This document shows, in pieces, positions 22,286 through 30,648 of a stretch of 64,000 nucleotides of DNA. The number at the start of each line of letters is the position of its first letter. Positions within the stretch are counted from its first letter, which is position 1. Under the pieces are notes generated by a model. That model was not told the DNA's origin and ran no database searches. It saw nothing but the letters and a program-made list of their open reading frames with translations. A program made the translations under genes and the position numbers. This DNA comes from Dendrophyllia cribrosa (lineage: Eukaryota; Cnidaria; Anthozoa; Scleractinia; Dendrophylliidae): positions 20,713,877-20,777,876 of the forward strand of contig JAJLRJ010000006.1 in assembly GCA_024195265.1 (NCBI GenBank). The letters are read 5' to 3'.

Positions 22286-22584
22286 AGTAGTTAGTGACGT
22301 TGGTGATTCGGGACCACCCCCACAGACCCCTATGGAGCCTTAATTTAATGATTGACACCGCCACCCACAGGTCCTCCTGCCAGTCGGCCCAGTGGGTGGC
22401 GGTGTCAATCATTAAATTAAGGCTCTATAGGGGTCTGTGGGGGTGGTCCCGAATGCACCAACGTCACTAACTACTCACTGTGAATGCCGGTCCGGTACGA
22501 GACCACCGCCCAACCCCAACCCGCATGACATAGAGGTCCGGTACGAGACCACCAATTGAAGAAAATAAAACCCCTGTATATAAC
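22286..22584. repeat. element 1 left TIR with 190-bp terminal hairpin
   Basis: The TIR reaches the PolB start codon. Its outer 190 bp (22,286-22,475) folds on itself: an ~83-bp stem with one bulged G and one G-T mismatch around a 23-nt loop (22,369-22,391). Inside lie two copies of the 19-mer GGTCCGGTACGAGACCACC (22,489-22,507 and 22,535-22,553), then the early promoter box and TGTATATAAC. Confidence 0.92.
22552..22584 (+). promoter_or_regulatory. early-type promoter of PolB (element 1)
   Basis: CCAATTGAA at 22,552-22,560, 33 nt before the ATG, followed by TGTATATAAC next to the start codon. The same box precedes every polymerase, YqaJ, VLTF3-like and end-gene ORF in the window. Confidence 0.65.
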
Positions 22585-25500
22585 ATGGCGGCTCAACGTC
22601 TTGACTTCAATCCAAGGAACCACGATTACTTTGGCGATTGGTTGCATGGTTATAAGATGAACGTCCCTGGTGATTACCCAATCAAGGACCTCAATTCATT
22701 CTTCATAACTAATCGGGCGGCTTTTCTCCAGAAAATTGCACGCGAAGTCACAGAGCTTGGCGGGGTGAAGGTCACTTTGTCATTCGATGTTCACTTTTCA
22801 ATGGAAGGCGATGATGGACGACGAAAAATTAATCACTTCTTTTGGAACACCAATCCACTGATTATAACACAACTCTATCAGCTTCGAGAGGAGGGCACCC
22901 TGGAAGACATTGTCAATGACTTTGAGGAAGAGATTGCCAGATGGCAGCAGTTGGGTTCTGGTTGGGTGATTGAGAATATCAAAACTGTTTACCTTGAGTT
23001 CGGGACATACCAGCCTCTACGAGGTGGCACATTTATCCCAACACCATCAAAACTCAGGTCAAAGCAGGCTATCATCAATGTGAAGAACAGAGATAACCAG
23101 TGTCTGCGCTGGGCACTGCGATCTGCATTGTTCCCCGCAAATGTTCACTCAGACAGGCCAGGAAGTTATCCCATTGATGATGGCCTAGACTTCACTTGAA
23201 TCGATTTTCCAACACCATTGAGTCAAATTTCCAAGGTTGAACGTCAAAACAACCTTCCAATCAACATTTATGGATACAAGAACAATAAGGTGGTTGTGAT
23301 CAGAGTCAGTGAACAAGAGGATCCCAATCTGCGAAGGATTAATCTGATGTTGCTCACAAATACTCACACCTCACATTATTGTTTCATCAAGAGCATGAGC
23401 AGGCTTCTGCACAGCGAGTTCAACGTTGGGCGTCGCATGCATCACTGTGACAGGTGTCTCCAAGCCTTTTCTTCAGAACGGGTTCTCACCGATCATCTTT
23501 TCTATTGCAGAGGAGTCAAAGGCAGGCCGGCACGAGTTGAAATGCCAAAAGAAGGCGAAAACTTCCTCCACTTCAAGAACTTCCAAAACCAGATGAAGAA
23601 GCCTTGGGTCATATATGCTGACTTCGAAAGCATTGTCGAAAAAGTCCACGGCTGTATACCAGATCCCCAAAAGAGCAGCACCACTGCAACATCCGTACAT
23701 GAACCCTGTGGGTTCTGCAAATTAGCTGTTCGCTCTGATGGAGAGACAAAGGGCCCTTATCTTTACAGAGGAGAGGACGCCGTGCCAGTCTTTCTTGACA
23801 CTCTTCAACAGTTGGAAGGAGTGATCAGAGACGAGTTGAAACACAAGGCACCACTCTCCATGACAAGAGCAGACTGGGCAGAGTTCAACCGTGCAACAGA
23901 TTGCCACATCTGTGACAAGCCTCTAATCAAGGATAACTTCAGGGATGCCATTGCGATCTATGACTCAGACACCGGTAATTATGAGGGCTTCGTTCATCGC
24001 CACACCAACAACTGCTACAAAAAGTCATTCAAAGTCATTGTCCAGCACTATGATGGTGAGATGGATGTGTTCCCATTTGTCGGGCCATGGAATCAAAGGA
24101 AGGCACCTCCTGATAACCTACCAGAGCAAGTCGATTGTCTCTACTGTGAGGAGCCCCTTATCCAAGACTCTGTTCGAGACGCAGTCAAAGATCATTGCCA
24201 CATCACAGGTAAATATCGGGGTGCGGCTCACCATTCTTGCAACATCAACTATTTCCGAACCAACCCGAAAACGGAAATAATCCCGGTAGTCTTTCACAAC
24301 TTGAAGGGCTATGATGCACACCACATCATGAGTGGAATTGCGGATGTTAATTCCGATTTGAAATGCATCCCAAACAACATGGAGAAGTACATCTCTTTCT
24401 CTCTCGGCAAGCTGAGATTCATTGACAGCTTGCAGTTCATGCAGTCAAGCCTCAGTGCCCTGGTTGAAGCAAACAAGCCAGAGTCCTTCACAATCACGGC
24501 AAGCCACGAGAAGAACCAAGCCAAACGCAGCCTTCTCCTGCAAAAAGGGATTTACCCATACGAATACATGGACTCTTGGACTCGATTTGATGAGATCTCT
24601 CTCCCACCGAAGGATGCCTTCTACAACGAGCTCAAGAAGGAAGACATCTCAGACGAAGAATACGCCCACGTGCAAAAAGTGTGGGAGGTATTTGGATGCA
24701 AGACGCTTGGGGATTACCACGACCTCTACCTTGAGACAGATGTGCTTCTTCTGGCTGACGTTTTCGAGAACTTCAGAAAAACATGTCTGCAACATTACAA
24801 GCTTGACCCGGCACATTATTATACAAGCCCTGGCCTCTCATGGGACGCTCTTCTCAGGTATACGAAAATCAACCTGGAGCTGCTAACAGACGTTAACATG
24901 CACCTCTTTGTTGAAAGAGGCTTGCGCGGCGGCATCTCCATGGAGAGCAGGCGGCACTGCAAGGCCAACAACCCCTATCTTCGCGACCACAACACCAGCG
25001 AAGAGTCAAGTTACATCATGTATCTCGACGCGAACAATCTCTATGGATGAGCCATGAGTCAGTCTCTTCCAGTTGGCAACTTCGCATGGTGTCCTGTCTT
25101 TCCAACACAACACCAGATCAGGGGGTGGAGGCCAAACAGAAAGATTGGTTACATTCTCGAGGTTGATCTTGAGTACCCCGAGGAGCTGCATGATGAGCAC
25201 AACGCTTATCCTCTTGCCCCAGAAAGTCAGGTCGTTCCAAAGGAATGGATGTCACCATACCAAAGGGCCTTGACAGAGGGGCAGCCAAAAGACAAGACGC
25301 AGAAGTACGTGCTGCATTACAGAAATCTCCAGCAGTACCTGGATCTTGGAATGAAGTTGACGAAAATCCACAAAATGCTCAAGTTCGAGCAGAGGGCTTG
25401 GATGGAGCCATACATATCTCTGAACACCGAGCTCAGGAAGAAGGCCACTTCCGACTTTGAGAAGAACTTCTTCAAGCTCATGAATAACTCAGTCTTCGGT

Positions 25501-26262
25501 AAGACAATGGAGAACCTCAGAAATCGAATCGACATGAAGCTTGTCCGGGCGCACGAGCGAGACAAGATGAGAAAGCTTATCGCAAGCCCACTGTTTTCCA
25601 GAGCAACGGTCTTTGGACCCAAACTGGCGGGGCTCCAGATGCACAAGGAGAAAATCAAATTCAACCGCCCAGTTTACACAGGCATGTGCATCCTTGATCT
25701 CTCCAAAACACTGATGTATGACTTTTATTACAAACATCTCAAGCTGAAATATGGCCAGTGCGTAGACCTACCCTACACAGACACAGACTCTCTGCTCCTC
25801 GAGATCAAGACGGATGATGTCTATAAAGACATGGAGAACCTTCTGGATGAACTCTACGACACAAGTGATTATCCCAAGGACCATCCACTCCACAGCCAGA
25901 AGAACAAGAAGGTCATCGGTAAGATGAAGGATGAGTGCGCAGGTAAGCCGATCTCGGAGACTGTGTGTCTTCGCTCGAAGATGTATTCAATCCTTCTGGA
26001 TGACGACAAAAACATCAAGAAAGCAAAGGGCACCACCAAGGTTGTCACAAAGAAAGAGATCACCCACCAGAATTACAAGGACGCCCTCTTCGACCGGCGA
26101 ACCTTCAAGCACGGGATGGACAGGATCCGAAGCAAAGGCCACCAAATCTTCGGTGAGCATCTAAACAAGACAACGCTCTCTCCCTTTGACTCCAAGCGCT
26201 GGATCAAGGATGATGGCATCTACACGCTGGCATATGGTCACAAAGATATCGGTGGCAACTGA
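22585..26262 (+). CDS. protein-primed type B DNA polymerase, two in-frame TGA codons
   Basis: One uninterrupted frame of 1,225 codons apart from TGA at codons 205 (23,197-23,199) and 822 (25,048-25,050). Order: N-terminal region (NRDNQCLRWALRSALFP); Cys/His finger (HHCDRCLQAF); exonuclease motif I YADFESI (~346); a Cys/His insertion ending DHCHITGKYRGAAHHSCN; Exo II HNLKGYDAHHIM; Exo III YLETDVLLLADVFENF; polymerase motif A YLDANNLYG; motif B KLMNNSVFGKTMENL; motif C YTDTDSLLLE. The second TGA stands where PolB3 at 63.7 kb has Trp. Replicates the element from its TIRs. Overlaps the integrase 3' end by 25 bp. Inactive unless TGA is read through. Confidence 0.93.
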
Positions 26263-27227
26263 GTGCCAGGCGGCACAATCATCAACTCCTCACGAACAAA
26301 CCCTCTCTTAGGGCCATCGTAAAGGTAATATACGACAGGTGCATCTGGTTTGGTGACAACCTTCTCAATGTTGTGGACCTTCAAAGACCATATCGGATCA
26401 GTCGCACGCCTTCCACCCCCTTCCAGTTCACCGGGGTAATAAACATATCTAACACTCACCCGTGGTGGGAGCTTCTTCTCTTTCACCCCAACAGGCCTAG
26501 CATATGGAGTCGCAGGCTTGGAGGATATTGCTTTCTCTTTGATTGCATCCTTTGGCTTCTTGCCAGTGAGTCTTGTTACTTCATTGTTCAAGGCCGAGAC
26601 AACATCTGGCAGTCTTTTGACCCATGCAGTCGAACGGCCAGAGGGCATATTCATCTCAACGGCATACTGATAACCAAACAATCTTTCAGCCAGGGTGCGA
26701 TTGAATCTCTCCACAATTGCTTGGTCTCTGTGGATATCAACCCGTCCGCGACGAATGGTTGTTTTGTTGTTTTCCATTGTCTTAGTCACAGCCCCCATAA
26801 ACTCTTTCCCAGGGTCAACTTGCAAGAGTTGAGGCCATTTCAAAGGCCCACGTCTGTAAATCTTCTGAAATGCCCTTGAGACTTCTTCAGACTCTTTCGA
26901 AGTCAGAGGCTCTGCTGCTTTGTATCGGCTAGCCACATCCACAAGGGTTAATGCGTATTTGTAAATCTTTCTCCCGTGTGGAAGTTTGTCGTGGGGCAGG
27001 AAGAGAAGATCTGCTTGATGCACTGCATTGGGTGATGAGACATCAAACTTGGGACGAGGGATATGGCGTGGCGCCGGGAGGTAAACTTGCCAAAGGGCTT
27101 GTTTGACCAGCCATTTCTTTGCGACATCATCAGAGACCTTGGCCACTGCAGCTAGCTTTTTTACAGCGGCAAGCCCTTTCCAATACCCTTTCGAGCTGTA
27201 ATAGATCTTAGAGAGTTTCGCCTCCAT
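26238..27227 (-). CDS. retroviral-type integrase
   Basis: 329 residues. The N-terminal part lacks a clear HHCC finger. The rve core has D73 (VHQADLLFLP), D138 (LLQVDPGKEFMG) and E173 (RDQAIVERFNRTLAERLF), a DD35E-like arrangement. A basic C-terminal segment (SVRYVYYPGELEGGGRR, then PIWSLKVHNIEKVV) resembles the chromodomain-like tail of Polinton integrases. Joins the linear element to host DNA with short target duplications. Start follows AAGTATATACCC, the late-type motif, not the early box of PolB. The element 2 copy is about 95% identical. Confidence 0.93.
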   Translation of the reverse strand: MEAKLSKIYYSSKGYWKGLAAVKKLAAVAKVSDDVAKKWLVKQALWQVYLPAPRHIPRPKFDVSSPNAVHQADLLFLPHDKLPHGRKIYKYALTLVDVASRYKAAEPLTSKESEEVSRAFQKIYRRGPLKWPQLLQVDPGKEFMGAVTKTMENNKTTIRRGRVDIHRDQAIVERFNRTLAERLFGYQYAVEMNMPSGRSTAWVKRLPDVVSALNNEVTRLTGKKPKDAIKEKAISSKPATPYARPVGVKEKKLPPRVSVRYVYYPGELEGGGRRATDPIWSLKVHNIEKVVTKPDAPVVYYLYDGPKRGFVREELMIVPPGTQLPPISL

Positions 27228-27268
27228 AGGGATTGTGCGGGTATATACTTATGCATTGTGTTGTTTGT

Positions 27269-27706
27269 TTAAAGAAAGCGATAAGCCGCATACCCACCCG
27301 CAAGCAGGGTGCCTCCAATGAACACAAGTTCACCATTCTGTTGTTGTGAACTGGGCTTGTAGAAGTCCGAGAAGACAGGCTCTTTGTTGTCTTTGATTTG
27401 TTTATCTGGTTGCGTTTGGTGCATCTGGTTATACAAGACCAGGGCTTGGTCGGTGGTTTGGAAGTTTTTGCTAGCTTGGTGTTCCTTCCGATCGTTGGCT
27501 GCAATCCAGTCGAGGAGCTTGGTGCGGTCCTTCTGGTATTTGGCGTAAGCCGCTTGGTATTGTTCAAGGGCGTGGTCATGTCGGATTTTCTCATCCATTG
27601 CTGCCTTGCCGTTATCACCAGACAGATATTTTGCGAGATAATTGCCGCCCGTGAAAGCTGCCGCATTAAGAACAGCGCCAAGGGCCATTATTGCAATCGA
27701 AGCCAT
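27269..27706 (-). CDS. conserved 145-aa protein with hydrophobic ends
   Basis: A hydrophobic N-terminus (MASIAIMALGAVLNAAAFTGG), a Gln/Lys-rich helical middle (QYQAAYAKYQKDRTKLLDWI) and a C-terminal membrane segment (LVFIGGTLLAGGYAAYRFL). Preceded by ATATGTATACAC. A near-identical copy is in element 2 (49,749-50,186). I recall similar proteins in cnidarian assemblies without assigned function. Probably virion or membrane associated, inferred only from its place in the late cluster. Confidence 0.8.
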   Translation of the reverse strand: MASIAIMALGAVLNAAAFTGGNYLAKYLSGDNGKAAMDEKIRHDHALEQYQAAYAKYQKDRTKLLDWIAANDRKEHQASKNFQTTDQALVLYNQMHQTQPDKQIKDNKEPVFSDFYKPSSQQQNGELVFIGGTLLAGGYAAYRFL

Positions 27707-27722
27707 TGTGTATACATATGGT

Positions 27723-27944
27723 TTACAAGTTGTCTGGGAGGATTTTCTGGTCCTCGAGATATTTCTTCAGTGCGATGGTGCCAGCCATGACGGCTGTGAA
27801 CTTGACGTAATTCATTAAGCTTGCTCTGGGGTCGGCAGTTAAGTTCTCTTTGATTGTCTTTTTCCCAATCCAACCAATACCAGCGACAAGGCCAGTGATT
27901 GTTGCGGCGTCGAGGATAGACTTCACAAGTTTGTTGTCAGACAT
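27723..27944 (-). CDS. 73-aa membrane protein
   Basis: Small protein with one or two membrane segments (ATITGLVAGIGWIGKK and VMAGTIALKKYL) and the conserved end LEDQKILPDNL. Starts after CATATGTATACTGG. Element 2 copy at 50,213-50,434. Function unknown. Confidence 0.78.
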   Translation of the reverse strand: MSDNKLVKSILDAATITGLVAGIGWIGKKTIKENLTADPRASLMNYVKFTAVMAGTIALKKYLEDQKILPDNL

Positions 27945-28081
27945 GGTTTGTCTCCAGTATACATATGATTTTTTATTTTTCTGACTCAGACTCGACCTCT
28001 GCCTCGACCTCGACCTCGACCTCGACCTCGGGTTCGGGCTCGGGGCTCCTCGTCTTGGGCTTGGGGCTCCTCGTCTTGGGC

Positions 28082-28366
28082 TTATGGCTCCTCGACTAGA
28101 ATGTCTCGGACCTCGGCTTGGTCTCGGGGCACCTCGATTCGGGCTTGTGGCACCTTGACTAGAATGAATCGGGGTTCCTCTGCCTCAGACTCAGACTCAG
28201 ACTCAGACTCAGACTCGGACTCAGACTCAGACTCGGGCTCGGGCCTGTTGTGCCTATTCAAGGCTAAACCACAAACTGTATCATAGGCGACCGAAGTAAG
28301 TCCAAACCAAAGAAGAACCACACCTCCGATTGCAGCAGAATTCATCAAAGCTTGGAAAGGGTTCAT
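28082..28366 (-). CDS. 94-aa membrane protein with Ser-Glu repeat
   Basis: A membrane segment (AAIGGVVLLWFGLTSVAYDTV) followed by an alternating Ser-Glu tract of ten or more residues and a short C-terminal part ending at TAA (28,082-28,084). In the same frame, sequence beyond the stop (28,081 to about 27,970) encodes more Gln/Glu and Arg-Gly repeats, so the stop may be a recent shortening. The element 2 counterpart is 148 residues with a Pro-Glu tract. Late-type TATATATAC motif upstream. Role unknown. Confidence 0.65.
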   Translation of the reverse strand: MNPFQALMNSAAIGGVVLLWFGLTSVAYDTVCGLALNRHNRPEPESESESESESESESESEAEEPRFILVKVPQARIEVPRDQAEVRDILVEEP

Positions 28367-28393
28367 GGTGTCAGTATATATATATATGTTTTT

Positions 28394-28840
28394 TTATTCC
28401 ATATTTTTCATTCCTTGTCTTACAGGAATTCGAGATGGTGGTGTTGCAGCGGGGGTTGTCGCGGTTGTGTTTGCTGGTGTGTTTGATTTTCTCCCAAGCC
28501 TTTGCATTATAGCTTCGCGCTGGTAATAAACACCAGCAGCAGAGACAATCAACCCACCAACCCCCAGAATATAAACTATTGAGTTGCTGTTGCTGTCACT
28601 TGTTGTGTCACTTGTTGGAGAATTGTTTTCGCTTGTTGAGGGTGCAGGCTTTTGTGCTTGCGCCTTTTTCTTTGCTTCCCGGGCCATGCGGTTGCGTTCT
28701 GCTAGCCTTTTGCCAGAAGCAACACGCCCGGGGTTCTTTTCTGTTGCAGGCTTTGTTTTCGGAGCATCAGAGGTAACACGGTCAGGTGTTGGAGTTGAAG
28801 TTGGAGTTTCTTCAGTGATCGTCTCGAGTGGTGTGGCCAT
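28394..28840 (-). CDS. 148-aa single-pass membrane protein
   Basis: A Thr/Pro-rich N-terminus, a basic Arg/Lys stretch (RLAERNRMAREAKKKAQ), a Ser/Asn/Thr linker, one membrane segment (IVYILGVGGLIVSAAGVYY) and a Pro/Thr-rich basic tail. Starts after CACATATATACAGG. The element 2 copy (50,985-51,474) is frameshifted. Unknown function; topology suggests a virion membrane protein. Confidence 0.75.
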   Translation of the reverse strand: MATPLETITEETPTSTPTPDRVTSDAPKTKPATEKNPGRVASGKRLAERNRMAREAKKKAQAQKPAPSTSENNSPTSDTTSDSNSNSIVYILGVGGLIVSAAGVYYQREAIMQRLGRKSNTPANTTATTPAATPPSRIPVRQGMKNME

Positions 28841-28909
28841 CCTGTATATATGTGATTTTTATTTTTTACAAGATGTGCCAGGTTGCTGGCAGGTTGCTGA
28901 CAGGTTTCT

Positions 28910-29536
28910 TCAAGGTTGCTGCGAGGTCGGCACAGGCCCCAGCCCAACTTCATCAAGGCCCTCAAGTGGATAGCCTTCCCTGTCTCTGGTTGGATGTGTG
29001 GCTGGGGGCTGGGGTTCTAATTCTATCAAGTCAGTCTTGTGATCAGGCTCTCGTTCAAACTTGATGTGTTTTGTTGTGATGAGAGCAGCATTGGCAGGCG
29101 CCAGCAATCGCCCGCATCGCACGGCAATAGCCCCAGCTAGATTTGACAGCTCCTGGTTGATTATGTAGTCGTTCTTGAGTTCTTTCTGCAATTCCTTGAC
29201 ATCATCAACCGGGACCACCATACCAACACCTTTGGATATGAGCATGATGCCAGAATCAACTAGGGATTCGGTTGTCTTGTTGCCAACGTAGGCCTCGTAC
29301 CGTTTGCAGTACTTGTCAACGTCCTTGTCTGACAACCTCTTGACATGATCATGTGTGAGCTGCACACCGATGGCTTCTTTAGCCTTGCCAGTTGAAACAA
29401 GGATTGCCAGCTTCTCACGTTTGGCAGTAATGTCATTGTCGCCAACTAACCCTGTTGGAGGTGCGGCACCAGGGGTGGCCTCCAGCATCTGCATTACTTC
29501 GTTAAAGGCGACCTGGTCTTCAGCTGCTTCAGCCAT
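28910..29536 (-). CDS. conserved 208-aa late-cluster protein
   Basis: Mostly helical. Conserved stretches include LTHDHVKRLSDKDVDKYCKR, YEAYVGNKTTESLVDSGI, a short hydrophobic GVGMVVPVDDV, and KNDYIINQELSNLAG followed by CGRLLAPANAALITTKH. The C-terminus is Pro-rich. Similar unnamed proteins occur, as I recall, in cnidarian genomes. Start preceded by CATATGTATACCCC. The element 2 copy has a TAG. Unknown; perhaps a structural protein. Confidence 0.78.
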   Translation of the reverse strand: MAEAAEDQVAFNEVMQMLEATPGAAPPTGLVGDNDITAKREKLAILVSTGKAKEAIGVQLTHDHVKRLSDKDVDKYCKRYEAYVGNKTTESLVDSGIMLISKGVGMVVPVDDVKELQKELKNDYIINQELSNLAGAIAVRCGRLLAPANAALITTKHIKFEREPDHKTDLIELEPQPPATHPTRDREGYPLEGLDEVGLGPVPTSQQP

Positions 29537-29559
29537 CAGGGGTATACATATGTGTTTTT

Positions 29560-29799
29560 TTAATTTTCAATAATTCTCTTGATGTCTGGCAAAAGGGTTT
29601 CAAACTCTCGTATAAGCCCCGCCATGGTGTCTGGCATAGAATTCAGCCGCAATGGATATCTGTTGAGAAGCATGAGGCGCAGATCTTCCTCACCGGCGGC
29701 TTTGATAATTTTGTTTTGTGCATTACGTGTTTGGTTGTGCAATTCATCCAAAAGCTGTGAAAGCACGGTGAGCTTGTGTAGACTTGTTGGCGCATTCAT
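29560..29799 (-). CDS. 79-aa helical protein
   Basis: Predominantly helical (LHKLTVLSQLLDELHNQTRN, then LRLMLLNRYPLRLNSMPD), no membrane segment. Starts right after CACATATATATACC. Lies between the 208-aa gene and the ATPase gene. Intact 81-aa copy in element 2. Function not recognised; a coiled-coil adaptor is possible. Confidence 0.75.
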   Translation of the reverse strand: MNAPTSLHKLTVLSQLLDELHNQTRNAQNKIIKAAGEEDLRLMLLNRYPLRLNSMPDTMAGLIREFETLLPDIKRIIEN

Positions 29800-29814
29800 G
29801 GTATATATATGTGT

Positions 29815-30423
29815 TTAAACCTTGTACTCAATTCCATACGGGTGTCTCAGAGAGAAAACCAGGTGGGAGAACTTGTGGGATTTGAGCCTTGCGATAAACT
29901 CTTTGTACTCCTCGTGGGAGAGCTCGCCGGCATAGTCTTCGAATATGGCTTTGGTTGTCTTGCTGGAGGGCGTGTAAAAGAGCACGATCGCTGCAATGTT
30001 GTCACGATATGGCTTGGCAATGCTGGTAATCTGCTGGGTCAAGACCCACACGGATATGCCGTCATGCCTTGCGCTGAACCCAAGATTGACCAGCTGGCCA
30101 GTGCGGCCTTTGACATCTTTGGAGGCGGCACAGTCATCTAGAATGAATAAAGTGTTGGTGCATGTGAAAAAGAAGCTCGCCAGCCTCAACCAGTCTTCGA
30201 TTTTATGCTGTTGGCAGGCAATCACGAAGATGTGCGGATCGCGATCCACGAAGCCATCGTATGTCTTGTTCTTAACAAATGTGGGGCAGAATAAAACGAT
30301 GTAATCAAAACAACCCCTAAAGTGGCCTCGCAGTTGTGAGAGAAGATACTGTGTTTTGCCAGAGTTAGTGGGCCCCACGATTAGTGCATTGAATGGCAGC
30401 TTTCTTGGGTCCATACCCAACAC
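29815..30423 (-). CDS. A32-like genome-packaging ATPase
   Basis: 202 residues: Walker A GPTNSGKT at 17-24, Walker B TLFILDD at 91-97, and a sensor-like WVLTQQ at ~126-131. The FtsK/HerA-type packaging ATPases of Polintons, adintoviruses and large DNA viruses (poxvirus A32 family) have this layout and length. It pumps the genome into the capsid. Its 5' end overlaps the 74-aa ORF by 59 bp in another frame and it has no late motif of its own, so the two may share one mRNA. Element 2 keeps only the 3' part. Confidence 0.9.
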   Translation of the reverse strand: MLGMDPRKLPFNALIVGPTNSGKTQYLLSQLRGHFRGCFDYIVLFCPTFVKNKTYDGFVDRDPHIFVIACQQHKIEDWLRLASFFFTCTNTLFILDDCAASKDVKGRTGQLVNLGFSARHDGISVWVLTQQITSIAKPYRDNIAAIVLFYTPSSKTTKAIFEDYAGELSHEEYKEFIARLKSHKFSHLVFSLRHPYGIEYKV

Positions 30424-30589
30424 CTATATTAGTTGGTTTGCAAACAATTGGTTCATGTGTTGGCGGAGAGGGGGCCTTTGCCAGAAGTCTTTGTATTTCA
30501 TTGTGTGATAATGGTCTGGTGGATGGCAGGGGAGCCGGCTTGGCATAGAAGTTGATCTTGTTGTTTGTGGTTTGTTGTTTTGTGGCCAT
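30365..30589 (-). CDS. 74-aa ORF ahead of the ATPase
   Basis: Pro/Lys/Asn-rich (NNKINFYAKPAPLPSTRPLS), no domain recognised. Starts after CACATATATACCCACC, the only late motif in front of the ATPase gene, and overlaps that gene by 59 bp. It may be a separate small protein or an upstream ORF on the ATPase mRNA. Confidence 0.55.
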   Translation of the reverse strand: MATKQQTTNNKINFYAKPAPLPSTRPLSHNEIQRLLAKAPSPPTHEPIVCKPTNIGVGYGPKKAAIQCTNRGAH

Positions 30590-30648
30590 GGGGCTGGTGG
30601 GTATATATGTGTGCTGCGTTGTTCAATATGCGGGTGCTGTGCGTTTTC

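Noticed and set aside
22286..22475. Integrated parvovirus terminal repeat
   Set aside because: No parvovirus rep or cap genes; the palindrome is part of a TIR whose inner boundary is the PolB start codon and which is mirrored at the other end.
28101..28286. Plus-strand Ser-Asp repeat ORF
   Set aside because: Antisense of the Ser-Glu tract of the 94-aa protein; hexamer repeats read open on both strands.
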